Positions 50,413 to 61,597 are shown, numbered from the stretch's first letter. The stretch is 64,000 nucleotides of DNA from Nothophaeocryptopus gaeumannii (GCA_031771865.1 JASISA010000010.1:1612001-1676000); one strand, 5' to 3'. Numbers and translations: made by a program. The notes: a model not told the origin generated them from the letters alone.

Positions 50413-50736
50413 CTGACCTAACCAATGGTCTGGCTAACCGGTAGTAGGGCTGACCGGTGCGGCAACTTAGCCGAGTATAATGAAATCGTAAGAAGAGTGC
50501 AATAGGATTATAGTCGGATTATAAATAGGATCTAGACTTTTTAATGAAAAGTTGAGTTAACTAGTATTTTTAAAAGTATTTATAAACTATAATAACATAT
50601 AAGTTATTTGTGAAAGAACATGAATTTAGCTATAGCTAGGTACACGTAGTATATCGAGTCTAGCTGACCGAAAGTGGGACTGACTAGTCCTAATAAAGCG
50701 AACGCGATCGGTCAGCCCTACTATTGGTCAGGTCAG
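50413..50736. mobile_element. Short AT-rich element with terminal inverted repeats (MITE-like)
   Basis: The left end starts CTGACCTAACCAAT and, after a short insert, continues AGTAGGGCTGACCG. The right end reads CGGTCAGCCCTACT, then ATTGGTCAGGTCAG, which is the reverse complement of the left with a roughly 15 bp gap. The inside (about 50470-50660) is strongly AT-rich (runs such as TTTTTAAAAGTATTTATAAA), unlike all surrounding sequence. There is no transposase frame, so this is a non-autonomous or RIP-degraded remnant. Inner copies of GCTGACCG/GGACTGACT near 50665-50690 suggest more complex or nested ends. No clear target-site duplication was found. Confidence 0.7.
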
Positions 50737-50989
50737 ATTTGCTATAGTATCTGCTGCACCTCCTGGCCGCTGCAACGCTCTCCTCTCATCCAGCGAGGGC
50801 AAGTGACAGATTTCATTGCCGACCTCTCGCGAGATGCCGCACTCTCAAATGCTGCGAAGCGCGACGGCAGCAGCACAGATATCGGAAAAGCTTTGGAGTG
50901 GGAAGAAAGGAAATCCTAGCCTAAGTGCCTTTCTCTAGTAAGCTGCATTTCTGTACACGCGGTTTCGCACTCCGTATGTTCAGGAAAAT
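50737..50989. other. Spacer between element and HMG pseudogene
   Basis: About 250 bp with no recognised feature; probably the 3-prime flank of the pseudogene. Confidence 0.4.
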
Positions 50990-51986
50990 TCACAGAAAGG
51001 AGAAGCAATGAATCCTGGTACCTGCCCTCGCACGATCACCTTCTGGAGTGGTCACAGCAAGCTTGGCCAGCTTGTTATTGATCATGCGCTTCTTCTTCTC
51101 GGACCGCTTGCGTGGCTGGTACCGGTAGCCCGAGTAGACGATTGCCTTCTGTCTCTTCTTCAGCTTTCCCCTTGTACTCGTCTATGACCTGTGGTGGCTC
51201 GTTCCGCCACTTGTGGCCGATGATCTTGGCTGGGAGAAGTATCCGTCAGCCATGAGTCTTCCACGTAGATGGAGGGAAAGGGAACGGACTTACAGGTGTC
51301 ATTGCTATGCATCACAGGGTTCTCGCGCGCGACAATCGCGTGTCGCTCGTTGCTGGGCGAGTTTCCGGCGTCCAGAGTGCCAGATGGGACAGCTGAGTAC
51401 TGCCTGCGAACGAAGTGTGTCCTCATGAAGATGTCGAGACGCAGCAGTAGAGGCGTCAGCGAGCTGCAGCTCACTGGTCGAGGTCGATGAGGAGTCCGAC
51501 CAGTTCACCTGGTCGTCGGGCGGAGCGTCCATCTCATCCATCACCGACTGCGGTGTTCGAGCAGCAGAGCTGAATCCGATGTCGAACGAGCCAAGCGGGT
51601 CAGCCGAATTGAAGAAGCCCTCCTCGCCTGCGGTGTTCGGGACGGCAGGATTGAAGCTCAAGTCGAACGAGCCAAGCGCGTCGGCTCATCTGGATCGAAG
51701 AGGTCGTTGTACAGGAACTCGACGCCAGTCTGCTCCAGGGCACAGGTCGCCTGCTCGAGCGCAGTGAGTCTCTCCTCACATGATCGCGACCAGCTGCCCA
51801 AGTTATGTAAGCGGGCGCAGTGGTGGACGGTCGACATTGATGTCGTATCTGTGGGCAAGGAAATCGCTCATATCGAGCCTGACATGTCCATCTCAAAGAG
51901 CAAAGCAGCAGAGGCGTCGGCGTCTGCTTGCCCAGGGGAGCTCAGCATAACGCACCGCCGCCCGGACGGTGGTGGCTCCCGTACAT
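50990..51986 (-). pseudogene. Degenerate MATA-type HMG-box gene (MAT1-2-1-like)
   Basis: The minus strand carries an HMG box of the mating-type class: ERHAIVARENPVMHSNDT, then a 67 bp intron (51295-51229 approximately, GTAAGT...CTCCCAG) that splits a serine codon, then KIIGHKWRNEPPQVIDEYKG and KAEEE. The serine-codon intron in the HMG box is the classical feature of MAT1-2-1 genes. After KAEEE about five bases are missing and the expected continuation, KRQKAIVYSGYRYQPRKRSE, is in another frame, ending at 50990. Upstream, FLYNDLFDPDEP and the frame with LGSFDLSFNPAVPN are also out of register by one base, and a further intron would be needed near 51500-51410. The box is therefore split and the gene is probably dead. 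The neighbours are not the usual MAT flanks (APN2, SLA2), so this is an ectopic copy. Confidence 0.65.
51548..51686 (+). repeat. Internal direct repeat in the HMG-type pseudogene
   Basis: CTGCGGTGTTCG to GTCGAACGAGCCAAGCG occurs twice (about 51548-51602 and 51628-51681), with a period of roughly 80 bp. Translated, this gives two LGSFD segments. It looks like an internal duplication that may have produced one of the frame changes. Confidence 0.55.
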
Positions 51987-52479
51987 CTTCAATGTAGTAG
52001 TCTCTTTTCAGAAAGTAAGTTGAACTGTGAGGCTGTTAGATGGGCCGAAGGAAGTTACGATGTCGAGCGCTCACAAGAACAAATCTGGCGGAAGTCAGCG
52101 TGAGTCGTCGGTCGGAGTGTGTTGAGGGTGGCGGACATACACTACACTTTGATCTAAGCCAAGAGGCAAAGAAAAGCATGGTAGCTGTTTGGACAGCATG
52201 GTGATGTTGTTCGTTAGGAAGATGATGTTGTGTTGTTGTCGACGAAGATGAGGTTGGATGGGTGGTTTTATAGCCACGCGGGCAAGGCGGCAACTAGCGC
52301 AAATCACATGGCACTGATGGCAGGAGCGGGCTGATTATTGAGCCGCAGTCAACAGGGTCAAGTGACGCGCACATGCGCACATGTGCACGCAAGCAGAACG
52401 GGTCGTGAAAGAAAGAAATGATGAATTGGAGTGAAATGAGGGGATGAAGTGAACGCTGTCATTTCTAGCATTCTCCCAT
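51987..52479. other. Intergenic
   Basis: The upstream flank of the HMG pseudogene and the 3-prime flank of DOP1. Short minus-strand frames (for example MLSKQLPCFSLPLG) have splice-like ends and may have been leader exons, without proof. Confidence 0.35.
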
Positions 52480-55400
52480 CTACTCAACAACACTACTCAA
52501 ATCAAGCAAGTCCTTCAGCAAATTCTCCCTCAATGCCTCAACCTCCGGCGCATCCATGCTATACACGCCTTCATACGCGTGAATGCTCAACTGACTCAAG
52601 AAAGGCCTCAGCACCGCTCTGATGAAATCATCTCTAGCCATCGCCTTCACATCCTCCCTGTCCACTCCCAGATCATCACCCAGCAAAGGCCTTCTCCGGC
52701 TGCCGCTAGCAGCGCCTTGCGAAGAGTGCTCAATGCCGTCATCCAGACTTGCCGATCCCAAGACCTCGGCGACTTGATCAGACAGTGCTGACGGAGTCCA
52801 ATCTGATGGCTGGTATACAGCATCGATCGTGTCTGTGACGTAGAGCCACTCGTGCAGTTGGAACTCATCTGGAGAGAGCGCGATGAGCAAGTCGAGCAAC
52901 TTGCATGCTTGGAGCAGCGTGATGTTGTTGAAGTCTTCTTTGGTTGTCGCGGCTGGAAGGAGGGAATGTAAAGCTGCCTGAAGTCTGTCGTTGACGATTG
53001 GCCACAGTGGGGACAGGTGCAGAGGGCTGACTGAGAGAGCCAGAGTTCTGCACAGCATGAATAGCTCGGCTCTGATAGCTGATGAAGGAGATGATGATGG
53101 GCTTGCTTCGAACAGTTCTGCGAGCTTCTCTTCCAGCATGCGAAGATGAGCGACATATGTGTCCTCTGGAGACGCCAAGAGCAGGATGCATATTCGTCGC
53201 AGATTCAGCTGTGTCCTTCGATCAGCTTCGAGACGAGCAGCACTTGCCCCGACACCGAACATGATACCCGCGCTCGACGGGGGCGTCAAACGGGAAAGCA
53301 GCTCTGGAAAGCGCTCCTTGTCATGTAGAGACCATTGTGAAAGCACCTCAAACCAGCCATTCGCCATGAGCTCAGGAGATGATAGCAGTAGCTTAGGGTC
53401 GTTGAAGGCATCTGCGACCTCTTTCTTCCACGTCTTAACAGCGGGCGCTTTCCGTGACATGTTGACCACAAGTCTAAGAAGATCCGCGTCAATGTTTGCC
53501 GGGAAAGCTTTTGACCGAAACAGCAATGACACAAGTCCCTGCGAGATATTGTTGACTGCAGCCGTGATTCGCTCTGTTGAATCCAGAATGATGTCTAGCT
53601 TCACAGTAACTCGATTGAGGACTGGTAGCAGCTTCATGGACTGCGTGGTTCTATTCTGCCTTGACGTGCTGGTTTCGCCACTTCCGTGCTCCGTGTTGGG
53701 TTCTGCAACGTAGGTAGACGGCAAGGTTGCAAATGTAGCACTCAGCAGGCGCTGAAAGATCTCACCTAGATCGCGTCGCATCTTTCGCTGCTCACCAAAG
53801 TTCGTATTGCTGAGCTTTTCGGCCAAGAGCAGAACGACGGACAAGAAGTGTGCTAGGACTTGGCGATAGGGTAACTGGTTCGCGAGAACGTCTCGGAGGA
53901 ACGCTATACAGTCTGACCAGACCTCATCCATTGCGTCATCCTCGGTTGATTCCAGGTAAGCCGAGAAGCATGTCGCAATTTCCGATGGTGCCAAGTCAAG
54001 TGTAAGGCTCGAGTGTCGAGAGGGCGGGATCGAGGCCGGATTGGTACGTGTACAAAGTGCGTCGAGCATAGCAGGGACGGCATTCTTAGGCCTGGACACT
54101 TGCATCACATGCAAGAGACTCAGCGTTGACGAGGCTTCTGCATCAGTCTGAGCACTGCACCAATGCGCGATCACGACTTCCAGACTTTCCAGGGGCTCGA
54201 CGGAGAAGATCTGCTCAAGTACATGGCGCGTCTTGTTGCGAACTTTCAAGGCGTTGTAGGCAGTTGTGCTTGCGCTCGCGTGATCGAAGTCTTGCACATC
54301 GGAAGCACTAGTAGCCCAAAGCCACATGCTTAGAGCGACTCGAATGGCATCTTGAAGAGCCAGAATGACAGTCAATCGACTGTTGGCGGTGGTTGTTCGG
54401 CTTGGCGGTCCTTCCGATTTGAAGACACTTGAAGTGACGTTGCTGAGGAAGCCTGGCTTGGCTTCTATCTCTTTGGGAGCCGGTTCAGGAGCAGTCTCAT
54501 TGAGCAAACATTCGTATGCTCGGTCCAAGATCATTTCTAAACCTTCGAGCAGAGTCAGAATTGCAGCTTCAGGCGAGACGACCGCTCTATTACTGGCGAT
54601 TGTACATAGTTGCAAAAGTTGTTGGTGCGCCTTGATTAGCTCACCACAGAACGTCTCGATAAGTGGCAGGAGGTTGGCAAAGATCGCATCCGCGAAAGTC
54701 GGTAGGATATCCGCAAGGAACATGAGCCATTGATCTAAGTGGTAGCGAGTTTGCTGGCTGGAGAATCCCAGCTGAATACATTTGAACAGCTGCGGTGGAA
54801 CACTAATCACCAGGTTTGGGGAAGATCCATTTGTGAGCGGCCGGGACGATGCAGCGGTAGAGGATCGCTTTGCGTTGGAGGGGCCCGAAGGTCTGGGTTC
54901 GACCGGTGTTGCTGCAGATGTATTTGACAGGCGTAGCTTGAGGGCAAGATGTACCAATCGCAGCAATCCGCCTTGCAGCGCATGTAGATCGCCCGATACG
55001 CACTTCATGAGCCGGTCAAGGAGTATGGTGTCGAGTTCGAGATCTTTCAACTCCGTGGCCGCGGAGCTCGACAAGAGTAGATCAAGAATTGAAATGATAC
55101 GACGATTGAGCTGCTGCGAGCTGTACTGGTCATTGAACAGTAGTGTCATGCAGAGCTCGGCTAGCACAGAGACACCGTTTCTTGCCTGTTCATTGGATGT
55201 ATTAGGTATTGCAGTCTGACCGAGACATCGCCAGGTCCAGTTGTTCCCATACCCGAGGAGGTTTTGAAAGTGCGAGAGATAATAGTCGATGTCTCGCATC
55301 TGACAAGCTTGCCATCTGGATCTTGCTTGCTTACAAGGATCATGGGTCCCGGGCGCCGTCACGCCAGTTGCTTGAAGCTTCTTGAACAGAAGCTGAAAGA

Positions 55401-58002
55401 TTTGCTCCAGCGTCGAAAGATTTTGCAGCCAGCTTTTCACGGGCGCAAACGCTGGATCTGTTGGAGATTCAAGGGTGTCTAGAACCATCAGGAGTGGTTG
55501 CTCTAGTATCTGCTGGGCACGCTGCATTTGTTTGGCATCTGTCAAAACAGACATCGCGCTCGGTCGTCGACCAGAGGAGACCTTCGTTCCACTGGGAGGC
55601 AGCGAGTGACCCCAAAGAATCATGAATCGCCGGACTGTCTCTGCCCTCGTTGCACTTGTAGGCGAGGTCGCAGAAGGAATTCCCTTCACTAGACTGGCGA
55701 GCGAGGCTACCACAGCATCTTCGGGGGACACGAGGTCTTCAAGCTGCCAGAAAGCCTTCACAGCCTCGACGTGATACTTTGGTGCTTCTGGGGACAGGTA
55801 TCTCCAAAGTAACGAGGTGAGGGTTGGCTCAAGCCGAACAACGTCGGTCTTCGTGAGGTAAGCTAAAGCGTCTGATGAGGCAAGCGCGGCGATTTGAGAA
55901 ATCACCATGCTCACCATCACAAACGGAAAGGCCTCAATGTTGGGTGACCCTTGCTCACAAGTCTTTTTGAGCGTTTCCCGCAGAGGTGAAACCTCCAATG
56001 CTTCTGCGTCTGGGGCTTTGATGAGCAATGCGAGCAGCAGAGATGTCGCTCTCTGGCATAGCGCTTCGTCGTAGGTTTCCAGGCTCTCTGCTATGGTGGC
56101 CGCGATTCGCAGATACAGTACCCCGACAATGTTGGAGACAGAATAAGGCGGGCTTTGCTGATCCGAGCCTCGGTAGTATTCGACAATCGTCCTCTGTATT
56201 CGCTCGTCTGAGACTTTTTGTAAGAGCATGCCCTGCTTTTGCCCTATAGACAGACCTGGGTCATCTTCGAAAATCCTGGGTGGTAGAAAGTCTAGCAAGC
56301 GAGAAGTGGCTTCAAGAAGCAGCGCGCGCACTTTTGGAGCGAGCCTCTTATCAGCAAGCCAGCTGGTCAGGTAGAGCATTGCCTGCGGGATATGTCTCAT
56401 GACCATCTCCTCGTCCCGGACATTGAATTTGTCAATGATCCAGATGAAAAGCATCAGGTTTCGCTCCGTTGCTCGACGCTGATCAAGCGATTCGCGCAAA
56501 ATGCCGAGGAGGCATTCCCAGATGAGGCTTGCTTCAACACCATCAAAGAAATTGTTCGCACTTCGAATGACTTCTGCAAGGTCAGCAGATGTTGCTATTA
56601 GACTGAAGTCGTATAGAGTCTCCATAGCAGGCCAGAATATCTGGGACACCAAGAGGCCTCCGATTTCCCAGCGATCCATGAGCGACAGGCAGATGCGGTA
56701 CGGTCGTGCTTTTTGAGATACACTGGAAGTTGGACTTCGAAGCATCTTGAGAATGCAGCGCTCCAGACTTGTCTTGCCATGCTTTGAGAAGTACTGGAGT
56801 TGCAGACTGGAGTGGGTGTCGACCGAGGGTCTACGCTGAAGGTCTGGTGAGGAAGGCTGACTCGCCTCTGATTGATCTTTCGGCTCAGGGCCGAGAAACC
56901 AGGTCCAAAGTCTTCGATTGAGACTCATGTCCTTTCTCAGGATTACCTGAGCTGCGGCGGAAACCAGACGATCAAGATCTTCCCGTCCGGCTTTCGATTG
57001 CAGTACTGTGGATTCCAAAGGCAGATGAGTGACCAGAAGATCGAGGAAACCTCTTTGTATTAGTATCTGCGGGTCAGAAAGACCACAAACGAAGCAGCGA
57101 ATGAGCAAACCCGGTTCAGGAGTGACGATACATTCTGCCTCTCTCGACAAGTTGGTCTCATTTCCATGCGCATCAGTCCTTGCTGCGAATCGAGGCAGCT
57201 TCTGTGAAAGGTAGTTGAGAGCTCCTTGTCGCCGCGAGGGACTGGTGATGACAGCAAGGAACAAGCATTGCCAAAAGTACCCATCCGACTCGTCAACGGA
57301 CATGGCATCTTGCTGGCTGGGTGCGAACGACGACTGCAGAGACTGAAGTACTCCAAAAGCTCTCCCGAAATCTTCGCCTTGCCCTTCCTCCAAAGCAGGT
57401 AGCAGTGCCAGTATGATCGACTTCAAGGCCGGACGCAGCTGCGTTGGAGGCAGTGGCACAACGTGATCCTCGAAGAGACTGTAGAGTCCGGGTCGAACGG
57501 AGAGTGACGCAAAAGACAGAACACCGGCAAGACCAGGCAGGAAGTCATGCAGATGCCCTGCAAGGTAGTCGTTGCCGAAAGTCGAGAAGATGTAGGCGTA
57601 AACATCGAGTGCCTTTTGATGTACACCAGACGGCAGTGCTGGGTTCAAGCACCGTGCCAGACGATTCGCGACGGCGCTGCTGTGAGGTAGAAGGGGAGCG
57701 TCCTTGGAATGCGCTTGGATCGCTTTCAGCAACCGGGCCAGGAAGGCAATATAATCCGCCCATTCTTCGGGAGCGATTTCCCAGGTGCCTAAGGCACGTT
57801 CAATAGCCGCGCCATACCGGCGGAGGCTCTTATCTGACTTGAAGATTTCTGGGCGCTATCAGGACAACTCCAGCAAGTGCGAGGTTGATTGAACGTACAT
57901 ACCGGCCTCGACCGCGCGTGCCTGGCGCGGCGCAGGCGAGTTTCGCCCGGAGCTTGGTTGGGGAGAGGTGGACTGACGGCCACCGGCAGCCTCGAGGCTC
58001 AT
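52480..58002 (-). CDS. DOP1: Dopey family protein Dop1
   Basis: Two exons, 58002-57903 and 57848-52480, with a 54 bp intron (GTATGT...GCCCAG), 1822 aa. Exon 1 encodes MSLEAAGGRQSTSPQ and a Ser/Pro-rich leader. The junction gives EAEIFKSDKSLRRYGAAIER, the start of the Dopey N-terminal domain, followed by WADYIAFLARLLKAIQAHS and SGVHQKALDVYAYIFSTFG, GLYSLFEDHVVPLP. The long middle is helical with HEAT-like repeats, and the C-terminal part has leucine-rich segments (LLQACKLLDLLIALSPDEF, LHEWLYVTDTIDAVY) as in Dop1/DopA. Yeast Dop1 works with Mon2 and the flippase Neo1 in endosome-to-Golgi traffic; Aspergillus DopA affects morphogenesis. Size and order match filamentous fungal homologues. It diverges from MON1, with 327 bp between the ATGs. 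Confidence 0.93.
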
Positions 58003-58329
58003 GATAGTTTCCTGTGCGGTAGTGGCTTCATGAGTGCCGAACCAAGGAGCGTATGTTGACAGAGCGTCTTCTGCTGTTCCTCTGATGTTGGTTGGTGATA
58101 TGAACACGAAAGCCACTGGCTGTCTCTCACAGGCTCAGACACGTGTATGCTTGGCATGAGCAAGGGGGGCTGAGCTCGCGAGATTCGATGATCGCCACTT
58201 CCACTTCCACTTCCACTACCACTTCCATTCTCCACGCGTCGATTCCACAAGCAGACTGCTGATCCATTGGACTGTTGCTGATACATGTACGGTGCTGGAG
58301 TGGCTGTACACGACATGTGCTGATGAAGA
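58003..58329. other. Bidirectional promoter, DOP1 / MON1
   Basis: 327 bp between two divergent ATGs. It contains a TTCCAC microsatellite (58195-58230, six units with one change) that may tune transcription of either gene. Confidence 0.6.
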
Positions 58330-60270
58330 ATGCCTGAGAGCGATGCGCCTGGAGATGAGCCTTCACAGCCAAATGGCACCACTCTCCCACCCATACAGGA
58401 TGACGTCCACGAGGAGAGAGAGCAGCATGTCGCGCCAGAGACCACATCAGAGCCTGCTCACACAGACATGGAGGCATCCAAAGAGCTGACGCCTCCGCCG
58501 TTACCTCCGCGTCCACCAACATCAGGACCGGGTGCTTTACGGCTTTCAAACCGTCCCTCTCGACCGCAGTTGCTGTCCTCTCCGACAACCGCGCTGTCCT
58601 TGGGAAGCGTACACACACAGACATATGCCGAGACCTTAAGCGCACAGTCCTCTCCAGCGAGCAAAGCAGTCTCGCGAAAACACAGCTATACCCACTTTGG
58701 CCGGTTTGTCGGCAACAGCGGCAGCGATGGAGATGATTCGGCCAGTGTCAAAAGCTACATCCCATCGCTAGATGCTAGACTGGACAATGAGAGCATACTC
58801 GGAGACGTACCTACGGATGGGAACAGCCCTGCTTGGAAGGCGTTGAATGCGCAGGTGGAGAAGGACGACGACCTATTCCAGACGCTGTCGCCAGAGGACG
58901 AGGCACTTGACGATCAAATTCGGCATGAATTCGACGACATTCCTTCCATCGCCGGCGGTGATATCAGCGAATATGACATTGTCGATGACTGGAAGGCCAA
59001 GCTTAAGCACTTCTTCATCCTGTCGGCTTCTGGAAAGCCAATCTACAGCCGACATGGTGACGACAAGCTAATCAGTGAATATGTGGGAGTCGCTCAGACC
59101 CTTATATCGTTCTACCAAGACGCGAACGATCAGCTAAAAAGCTTTACAGCACGAAGTACTCGCTTTGTCATGCTCTCCAAAGGCCCGCTCAATCTGGTTG
59201 CTATCAGCCGATTGCCAGAGAGCGAAGCGCAGCTCAAGACGCAGCTGGAGTCGCTGTACATGCAAATCCTCTCAACCTTGACTTTACCGAGCATGGAGAC
59301 TATGTTTCGCAATCGGCCGTCGACTGACCTGCGACGCCCGCTGCAAGGCACCGACGTGCTCCTCGATGGATTGGCTGATGGGTTCACGCGCGGCTCCCCA
59401 TCTACGCTACTCTCAGCCCTTGAGTGTCTCCGGTTGAGAAGAATGAATCGAAAGACGATCAACGAGACTCTTTTGAATGTTCGCTCGCCGAATCTGCTCT
59501 ATGGTCTCATCGTGGCAGCCGGCCGCTTGGTCAGTGTCGTCCGGCCTAAGAAGCATTCCTTGCATCCTGGCGACCTCCAACTTATCTTCAACATGCTCTT
59601 CGAAGCCGGGAGCGTGAAAGCTGGTGGTGGCGAGAATTGGATTCCACTATGTCTCCCCGGATTTAACAATACCGGGTTCCTGTACATGTACGTCAGCTTC
59701 TTTGCCACCTCAGAGAGCACGGCCGAGCCAACCGAAGAACGACCATCTGGCACCGGGCAAGATGATGAGCTAGCCGTTGTGCTCATAAGCGCAAAGAAGG
59801 AAGCTTTCTTCGAGCTGCGGAAGATGAGGGACGACCTTGTCTCACAACTTGAAACGAATGGTAGTATGAGTGTGATCAAGACTGCAATTCGCAAGGGCCA
59901 CGCAACCTGCTCCGATATCGTCCCTGGAACATCTATTCGCCATTTTCTGTACAAGTCCCGCGGCAACGTACAGTTTGTCACGCCCTCGTTCGCGCCATAC
60001 TTTGAAGGGCCAGTCGCAAAGCGCAGGCTCCTCAATCTATATTCTCAGCTACATGAGTCAATTCACTCGCGGACTGCGCATCTCAAAGTGCAGCATAGCA
60101 TTGCAAATGACGCGACGGCACTGGCGTGGGAAACGCCGTTGTTTGAGCTTTACTGTGTCGCTGGTCCACAAGTCAACAGAGCCGCACTGGTGCAGGGAGC
60201 AAATCGCATCGTACAATGGATCAGAAGAGAGGAAGAACGGGTATTCATCATCGGCGGTGCAGTGTTTTAG
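58330..60270 (+). CDS. MON1: Vacuolar fusion protein Mon1
   Basis: A single exon, 646 aa, start MPESDAPGDEPSQPN. The N-terminal 200 residues are disordered, Pro/Ser-rich and acidic (residues 160-215). The Mon1 longin-like core begins at DDWKAKLKHFFILSASGKPI with KLISEYVGVAQTLISFYQD, ARSTRFVMLSKGPLNLVAIS and LYMQILSTLTLPSMETMF, then LIVAAGRLVSVVRPKKHSL and NTGFLYMYVSFFA in the second half. It ends in a C-terminal HSRTAHLKVQH segment. Mon1 forms with Ccz1 the guanine-nucleotide exchange factor for Ypt7/Rab7 and switches early to late endosomes before vacuole fusion. The domain order is complete. Confidence 0.95.
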   Translation: MPESDAPGDEPSQPNGTTLPPIQDDVHEEREQHVAPETTSEPAHTDMEASKELTPPPLPPRPPTSGPGALRLSNRPSRPQLLSSPTTALSLGSVHTQTYAETLSAQSSPASKAVSRKHSYTHFGRFVGNSGSDGDDSASVKSYIPSLDARLDNESILGDVPTDGNSPAWKALNAQVEKDDDLFQTLSPEDEALDDQIRHEFDDIPSIAGGDISEYDIVDDWKAKLKHFFILSASGKPIYSRHGDDKLISEYVGVAQTLISFYQDANDQLKSFTARSTRFVMLSKGPLNLVAISRLPESEAQLKTQLESLYMQILSTLTLPSMETMFRNRPSTDLRRPLQGTDVLLDGLADGFTRGSPSTLLSALECLRLRRMNRKTINETLLNVRSPNLLYGLIVAAGRLVSVVRPKKHSLHPGDLQLIFNMLFEAGSVKAGGGENWIPLCLPGFNNTGFLYMYVSFFATSESTAEPTEERPSGTGQDDELAVVLISAKKEAFFELRKMRDDLVSQLETNGSMSVIKTAIRKGHATCSDIVPGTSIRHFLYKSRGNVQFVTPSFAPYFEGPVAKRRLLNLYSQLHESIHSRTAHLKVQHSIANDATALAWETPLFELYCVAGPQVNRAALVQGANRIVQWIRREEERVFIIGGAVF

Positions 60271-60422
60271 GATGGCACTGCACCAAACGGTAAATTCGGA
60301 CGAAGTAAGCTGAGGAGCTTGTTCTGAGTAGCACAACCGGTCACATACGCGTATGCATACGATTGTACCATCCGAGCCACCCACTCGAACACCCTTTCAT
60401 GCCTATCCCATACGGCTCGCCA
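60271..60422. other. Short convergent spacer
   Basis: Between the 3-prime ends of MON1 and the cysteine-rich gene. Nothing recognised. Confidence 0.4.
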
Positions 60423-60918
60423 TCAGCCCTTGCTCACCTTGTTCCAGCACCACTGATAGTACTGGTCTCCCAACTCCTTACACTTCGCATCGAACTTGCA
60501 ATTATCCGTCGGTGTACCGCCTTGGATGACGACTTTCATGCACTGCTTCCGGGTCAATCGACCCGAATCCCATTTCCGTATGCAGATCGGAGGAGGTGGC
60601 GTACCTGATGATGCGGAGTCGCAGAGTAAACTACCACTACAGGACTGATTGTGCCTATGTATAACTTGCAGGCGGCTTCTGTTACGGCGTCGTCTTGGCG
60701 CTGCGCTCATCGACAGGTCAGAATAAGTTTGAGCATGTCGCTCTGAAATGCTATCAGAAAATCAGGGGAGATGCAGCGTTGACGAAAGAGTGCGTAGTGA
60801 TTATGGAGTAAAGTACGCCATTACTCTTGTCGTGGCATTTACAATCGCGGTACTCAGCGCATCCTGATACGCTGCTGATGATTGCTGCAAGAACGGGAAG
60901 GATTGTCTGGATCTGCTT
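60423..60918 (-). CDS. Small cysteine-rich, probably secreted protein; start codon not found
   Basis: Three exons: 60918-60817, 60700-60605 and 60542-60423. The introns are 116 bp (GTACTT...GCGCAG, with a TTCTGAC branch) and 62 bp (GTACGC...AAGCAG). The first exon opens with QIQTILPVLAAIISSVSG, a clear signal peptide, then CAEYRDCKCHDKSNG, DDAVTEAACK, CMKVVIQGGTPTDNC, FDAKC and QYYQWCWNK. The mature part has eight cysteines (spacing 5, 1, 16, 21, 13, 5, 10). Where the initiating Met should stand the codon is AAG, and no in-frame ATG occurs upstream in an otherwise open frame, so either the start has mutated or lies in an earlier unrecognised exon. The type resembles candidate effectors of plant-associated Dothideomycetes, with unknown function. 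A related copy follows about 700 bp upstream. Confidence 0.55.
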
Positions 60919-61597
60919 GGGCTGCGAATCGGCGTTTCTCTGCCACTTCCCAAAGGCTTCGAGGCGATGCCTTTTATGCGATGTCGCATCTATCTGGCTG
61001 GTTAATGCGTCGGAAACATTAGCGCCTCTTGCGAATCTTTCCACTGATGTGACCTCGCTTTGGACGGAATGAATGCTCTTGGCTCGAAGACTGGCAGCAA
61101 AAGCAGCATTTGAAAAAAGATCGACCTTCCAGAACGTCTAGGTCACAAGGCAAACTGTATTCTTCGCTTTGTACATCTACCCGCGCAGTCGGCACAGCTT
61201 CGCTTCGCCGTCATTGTGAGAATGGCCGTGGATAATACAAGACGATAATGGCGATCGAAAGGCTTGGATCAGTATGACTCGGTGATTAAATTGGGTGCAG
61301 CACAGTATCTGTCTCATGGCCAAATCTCGCTTGTGTTGATGAAGAATGGTAACTGTCTGCTGGAAATTAGAGTGTGACTGGAGTACTCTTCATCCGGAAC
61401 ATCGTGTACAAAGAGCTCTCGGACTTGGACTTCCGATGGTCTTTCGCTACACCGTGGCTTCTCCTGTACTTCGATGATTGACCGATCGATCGACCGAGCC
61501 TCAAAGCTGTAGTCTATCACCCTCCTCATCTTCGCGTTCGGAACTATTTGGCAAATATCCCGCAGTACTGCTCTACTCCCCTTCTCGCCGACTTCGT
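60919..61597. other. Region upstream of the cysteine-rich gene
   Basis: The frame of the signal peptide stays open for about 75 codons upstream (to a TAG near 61140) without an ATG. The rest holds nothing recognised. Confidence 0.4.

Noticed and set aside
50413..50736. Element considered as a complete transposon
   Set aside because: There is no transposase frame and it is only 324 bp, so only a non-autonomous or degraded element is claimed.
50990..51986. The active MAT locus
   Set aside because: The frame is broken and the flanking genes are not the usual MAT neighbours, so an ectopic relic is preferred.
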